Source: an uncultured Paraprevotella sp.
GTDB lineage: Bacteria; Bacteroidota; Bacteroidia; Bacteroidales; Bacteroidaceae
NCBI GenBank assembly: GCA_944321525.1
Contig: CALULQ010000018.1
Span: forward strand, 1-64,000
Reading direction: 5' to 3'
Length of the DNA stretch: 64,000 nucleotides
Position 1 is the stretch's first letter. Each line of letters starts with the position of its first letter. Below, one piece after another: positions 61,679-64,000 of this stretch. Position numbers and translations under genes: made by a program. The notes under the pieces are model-generated. The model had not been told where the DNA came from. It did not search any database and worked only from the letters and a program-made list of their open reading frames with translations.

Positions 61679-63226
61679 TTATTGTTTTATTGTTGGTAAT
61701 GTGATAATAAACTTAGTCCCGTGGCCATACTCGCTTTCGGCATGGATTACTCCGCTTTGCAGGTTCACGATTTTCTTGACGTAGGCCAGGCCCAGGCCGA
61801 ATCCCTTCACGTCGTGCTTGTTGCCCGTGTGCACCCGGTAGAACTTCTCGAAGATGCGCTTCAGGTCGTCCTTCTGGATGCCTATGCCGTTGTCTTCGAT
61901 GGAGATGTTCAGTTTTGTCCCCGTGTTCCACGTCCGTATGGTCAGGTGGAGGTCCACGTCGTCGCGCTTGTATTTGACCGCATTGTCCATCAGGTTGAAG
62001 ATGACGTTGGTGAAGTGCATCTCGTCCACGTAGATTTCGGCCTGTTCGGCCTTGAAGTCCGAAGAGATGCTTCCCCCGTTCTGCGACACCTTCAGCGTGA
62101 AAGTCTTGATGACGCTTTCCAGCAACTGGTGGGCGTCCAGTTCCTTCTGCTTGAAGGCGATGTTGTCCCGGTCGTAGAGCGACATCTGCAGCACCTTCTC
62201 CACTTGGAAGCGCAGGCGCTTCGTCTCGTCGTTGATGACGCGGGAGAGGTTCTCGTACATAGCCTCGCTCTTCTTCACAGACTGGTCGGCCAGCATCTGC
62301 GCGGCCAGCGATATGGACGAGATGGGCGTCTTGAACTCGTGCGTCATGTTGTTGATGAAGTCGTTCTTCATTTCCGTCACCTTCTTCTGGCGGAAGATGA
62401 CGTAAATGGTGTAGACGAACGTGACGAAGAGGATGATGGTGAAGGCCAGTGCCGGAATCATCATGCGGGCCGTCTCGAGCAAGTAGGCGTTCATGTCGGG
62501 GAAGTGGATCTTCACGATGCCTATCCTCCCTGCCGGGTCGTTGCGGAAGAGCACTTGGGAGTAGGAATAGTCGCCGCCCTTTCCCTCAAAGTCCGGGCAA
62601 CGGTAGACCTCACGCCCGTCGCTGGTGGACACCGTGAAGTGGTAGGGAATGCTGATGCCGTTGTTCTCCAAGGCGTTGCGGATGTCCTGGTCCAGCAACC
62701 TGAAGTTGATGCGCTCCTCCAAGGGCTTGTCGCTCGCCTTGTATAATATGGTATAGATGACTTCGTCGAGCACTCCCTTGTGGTAGACGTAGGCGTTCTT
62801 CACGTACTCTTGGAACGACTTTGTGGCTTCATCTATCGAGTTGCCCCGCTCCAGGCGCAACACTTTGGGCATCATGGCGGGATGCTTCACGACGGTGTGC
62901 ACCTCGAAGCCGCTTGCGCCCTGCCTGCCTGCCTGCATGAGGCTGTTGCCCTCAGCCCAGCCGTTGCCTGTCCCGGAAGCGCTTTCCGCCATGGAGTCCG
63001 GCCCCAGTTGCTGCATGTTGTCACGCATGAAATTTTCCAGATAGCGGAAGGTCTCGTTCTGCTCCAAGTTCCGCGATGCCTGGTTCAGGCTGCGCACCAC
63101 CGATTCGTCGAACTGCTCTTTGCGCATCTTCACCATCTGCTCGATGTAGTGCATTTGCAATCCTAAGAGCCCGAGGAACGAAACTCCGATAATTATGCTG
63201 ACTATCCAAATCGTAAACTTCTTCAT
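61679..63226 (-). CDS. Sensor histidine kinase (RprX-like)
   Basis: Inner-membrane kinase of the pair with the following regulator. ATG 63226 (MKKFTIWIVSIIIGVSFL) gives 515 residues. Membrane helix one is about 5-25, a periplasmic sensor region of about 220 residues follows, and helix two lies at about 255-277. The cytoplasmic part starts at once with the dimerisation helix and phospho-acceptor His296 in INNMTHEFKTPISSISLA, without a clear HAMP domain. ATPase boxes: NVIFNLMDNAVKYK, IEDNGIGIQKDDLKRIFEKF and GFGLGLAYVKKI. A TATATTTG -7 box ends only 5 bp before the ATG. Confidence 0.93.
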   Translation of the reverse strand: MKKFTIWIVSIIIGVSFLGLLGLQMHYIEQMVKMRKEQFDESVVRSLNQASRNLEQNETFRYLENFMRDNMQQLGPDSMAESASGTGNGWAEGNSLMQAGRQGASGFEVHTVVKHPAMMPKVLRLERGNSIDEATKSFQEYVKNAYVYHKGVLDEVIYTILYKASDKPLEERINFRLLDQDIRNALENNGISIPYHFTVSTSDGREVYRCPDFEGKGGDYSYSQVLFRNDPAGRIGIVKIHFPDMNAYLLETARMMIPALAFTIILFVTFVYTIYVIFRQKKVTEMKNDFINNMTHEFKTPISSISLAAQMLADQSVKKSEAMYENLSRVINDETKRLRFQVEKVLQMSLYDRDNIAFKQKELDAHQLLESVIKTFTLKVSQNGGSISSDFKAEQAEIYVDEMHFTNVIFNLMDNAVKYKRDDVDLHLTIRTWNTGTKLNISIEDNGIGIQKDDLKRIFEKFYRVHTGNKHDVKGFGLGLAYVKKIVNLQSGVIHAESEYGHGTKFIITLPTIKQ

Positions 63227-63551
63227 GGCGGCAAATATACATATCAAGAGCGTGCGTTCCGCCGCCGGACAGAAGAATCTTCTCTTGTTTTTAACGTATT
63301 TAACACCAATACTGGAGGAAATGATTTATAGAAGCAATAATAAAACGAAGATTCTTAAAAAGTGCGGGCGCGAGGGGCGGGATATTGTACGGATAAAATA
63401 AAAAAGTTATCTTTAGCTGCCGCAAAACAGGACAAACGCGGCCGGGGTGGCGAGGAGTGCCCACCGGTGCGGCCGGTCCGTCCCGACGGCATGCCGTGCA
63501 TCGGCGGGCATGCGCCCGAAAGAAGTCTTCGACCATAAAACAGATAACACC
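63227..63551. other. 325-bp divergent region between the sensor kinase and hydrolase genes
   Basis: Holds the kinase promoter on the minus strand and a TATCTTTA near 63408 that may serve the hydrolase gene. AT-rich at 63290-63410, GC-rich at 63420-63520. It carries none of the palindromic elements and no gene. Confidence 0.55.
63232..63239 (-). promoter_or_regulatory. -7 box for the sensor kinase operon
   Basis: The minus strand reads TATATTTGC. It ends 5 bp before ATG 63226, so the mRNA may be leaderless or nearly so. Confidence 0.55.
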
Positions 63552-64000
63552 ATGAGCATAAAAAAACTATTCATCTTGTCCGCGCTCCTTTGGGCCGTCC
63601 TGCCCGGCGCCGGTGCGCAGACCGACTCCACGTTCTACATCGCAGGCCCCATGGGGCGGCTTGCTTCCCGTCTTCAGCTTCCGGCAACGGAGCCCGGCAA
63701 GCGCTGCCACATCGTCGTCCTCTGCCACGGATTCACGGGCAACATGGGCGGACCGCTCTTCGACGGCATCGTCCGCGACCTGCTTGCCGAGGGCATCGGC
63801 GTGTTGCGCTTCGATTTCAATGCCCACGGACGGAGCGACGGGGAGTTTCGCAACATGACCGTACCCAACGAAATTGAAGACGCCCTTGCCGTGGTGGATT
63901 GGGCCAGGCGACACCCCCAGACCCGCGACGTCTCCCTGCTGGGACATTCGCAGGGCGGGGTAGTGGCCGCGATGGCCGCCGGACAACTGGGCCGGAAGGC
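63552..64000 (+). CDS. Exported alpha/beta hydrolase, N-terminal part
   Basis: Partial gene running past the right edge. The first 149 codons show a signal peptide (MSIKKLFILSALLWAVLPGA, ending AQ), then the alpha/beta hydrolase core: HIVVLCHGFTGNMGGPLFDG with the oxyanion HG, RFDFNAHGRSDGEF, and the nucleophile elbow LLGHSQGGVVAAM. This is the layout of serine esterases/acyl hydrolases of the BAAT or dienelactone-hydrolase-like group. The catalytic Asp and His lie outside the window, so substrate and completeness cannot be judged. ATG 63552 is the only good start. Confidence 0.88.
   Translation, partial: MSIKKLFILSALLWAVLPGAGAQTDSTFYIAGPMGRLASRLQLPATEPGKRCHIVVLCHGFTGNMGGPLFDGIVRDLLAEGIGVLRFDFNAHGRSDGEFRNMTVPNEIEDALAVVDWARRHPQTRDVSLLGHSQGGVVAAMAAGQLGRK

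Overview
The window comes from a chromosome of the order Bacteroidales, probably a gut Bacteroidaceae-like organism; the genus cannot be fixed from this sequence. The evidence is the promoter style (many -7 boxes of the form TAnnTTTG, several with a -33 TTTG 20 bp upstream), Bacteroidetes-type families (DUF3276 Pur-alpha protein, DUF5606, long NusB, GldB-like lipoprotein, RprX/RprY-like pair, SusB-type GH97, GH127), lipoproteins with short lipoboxes, and high GC in coding regions. I see no rRNA, tRNA, CRISPR array, phage or insertion sequence.

Layout. 1-10.7 kb: end of an Rpn-type nuclease gene; Na+-pumping oxaloacetate decarboxylase oadG-oadA-oadB; folB and B12-dependent ribonucleotide reductase nrdJ (all minus); a nitroreductase and a large exported protein (plus). 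10.7-15 kb: dnaA, an MCE/MlaD lipid-transport protein and a SPOR-containing cell-wall amidase (minus). 15-19.4 kb: two exported plant-polysaccharide enzymes, PL11 rhamnogalacturonan lyase and GH97. 20-24 kb: Pur-alpha protein divergent from nusB-yajC-ybbR-coaE-DUF5606. 24-26.3 kb: a 59-residue membrane protein, a MarR regulator, rpsF-rpsR-rplI. 26.4-33.8 kb: small acidic lipoprotein, mtaB with a GT2 glycosyltransferase, GH127 arabinofuranosidase, GldB-like lipoprotein with an RsmI-like methylase. 34-42 kb: EFR1 ferredoxin-flavodoxin protein, copper P-type ATPase, BlaI/BlaR1-type pair, a DUF4143 ATPase and an AraC regulator with a metal-binding-like N-terminus. 42-48.4 kb: methyltransferase, an acidic unknown, sugar acetyltransferase, ECF sigma factor plus a 43-codon ORF, rpe, comEC and a CGGC-domain protein. 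48.5-64 kb: RND efflux adaptor and a fused permease/outer-membrane-factor gene, valS, hppA, an SGNH hydrolase, the RprXY-like system and the start of an alpha/beta hydrolase.

Two things stand out. First, every gene-free gap longer than 350 bp (six of them) holds one copy of an oriented, GC-rich element whose core is the 14-bp palindrome AGTACTCGAGTACT, present as one to three units at an exact 22-bp period and preceded by a conserved module. I do not recognise this family. Second, the RND permease gene continues without a stop into a complete outer-membrane-factor lipoprotein, and the joint looks like an internal lipoprotein signal peptide.

Most genes are housekeeping and stand in short operons bounded by strong, often bidirectional hairpin terminators. 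Sodium and proton energetics recur (oxaloacetate decarboxylase, membrane pyrophosphatase), and the copper ATPase, AraC regulator and ferredoxin may form a loose metal-stress neighbourhood.
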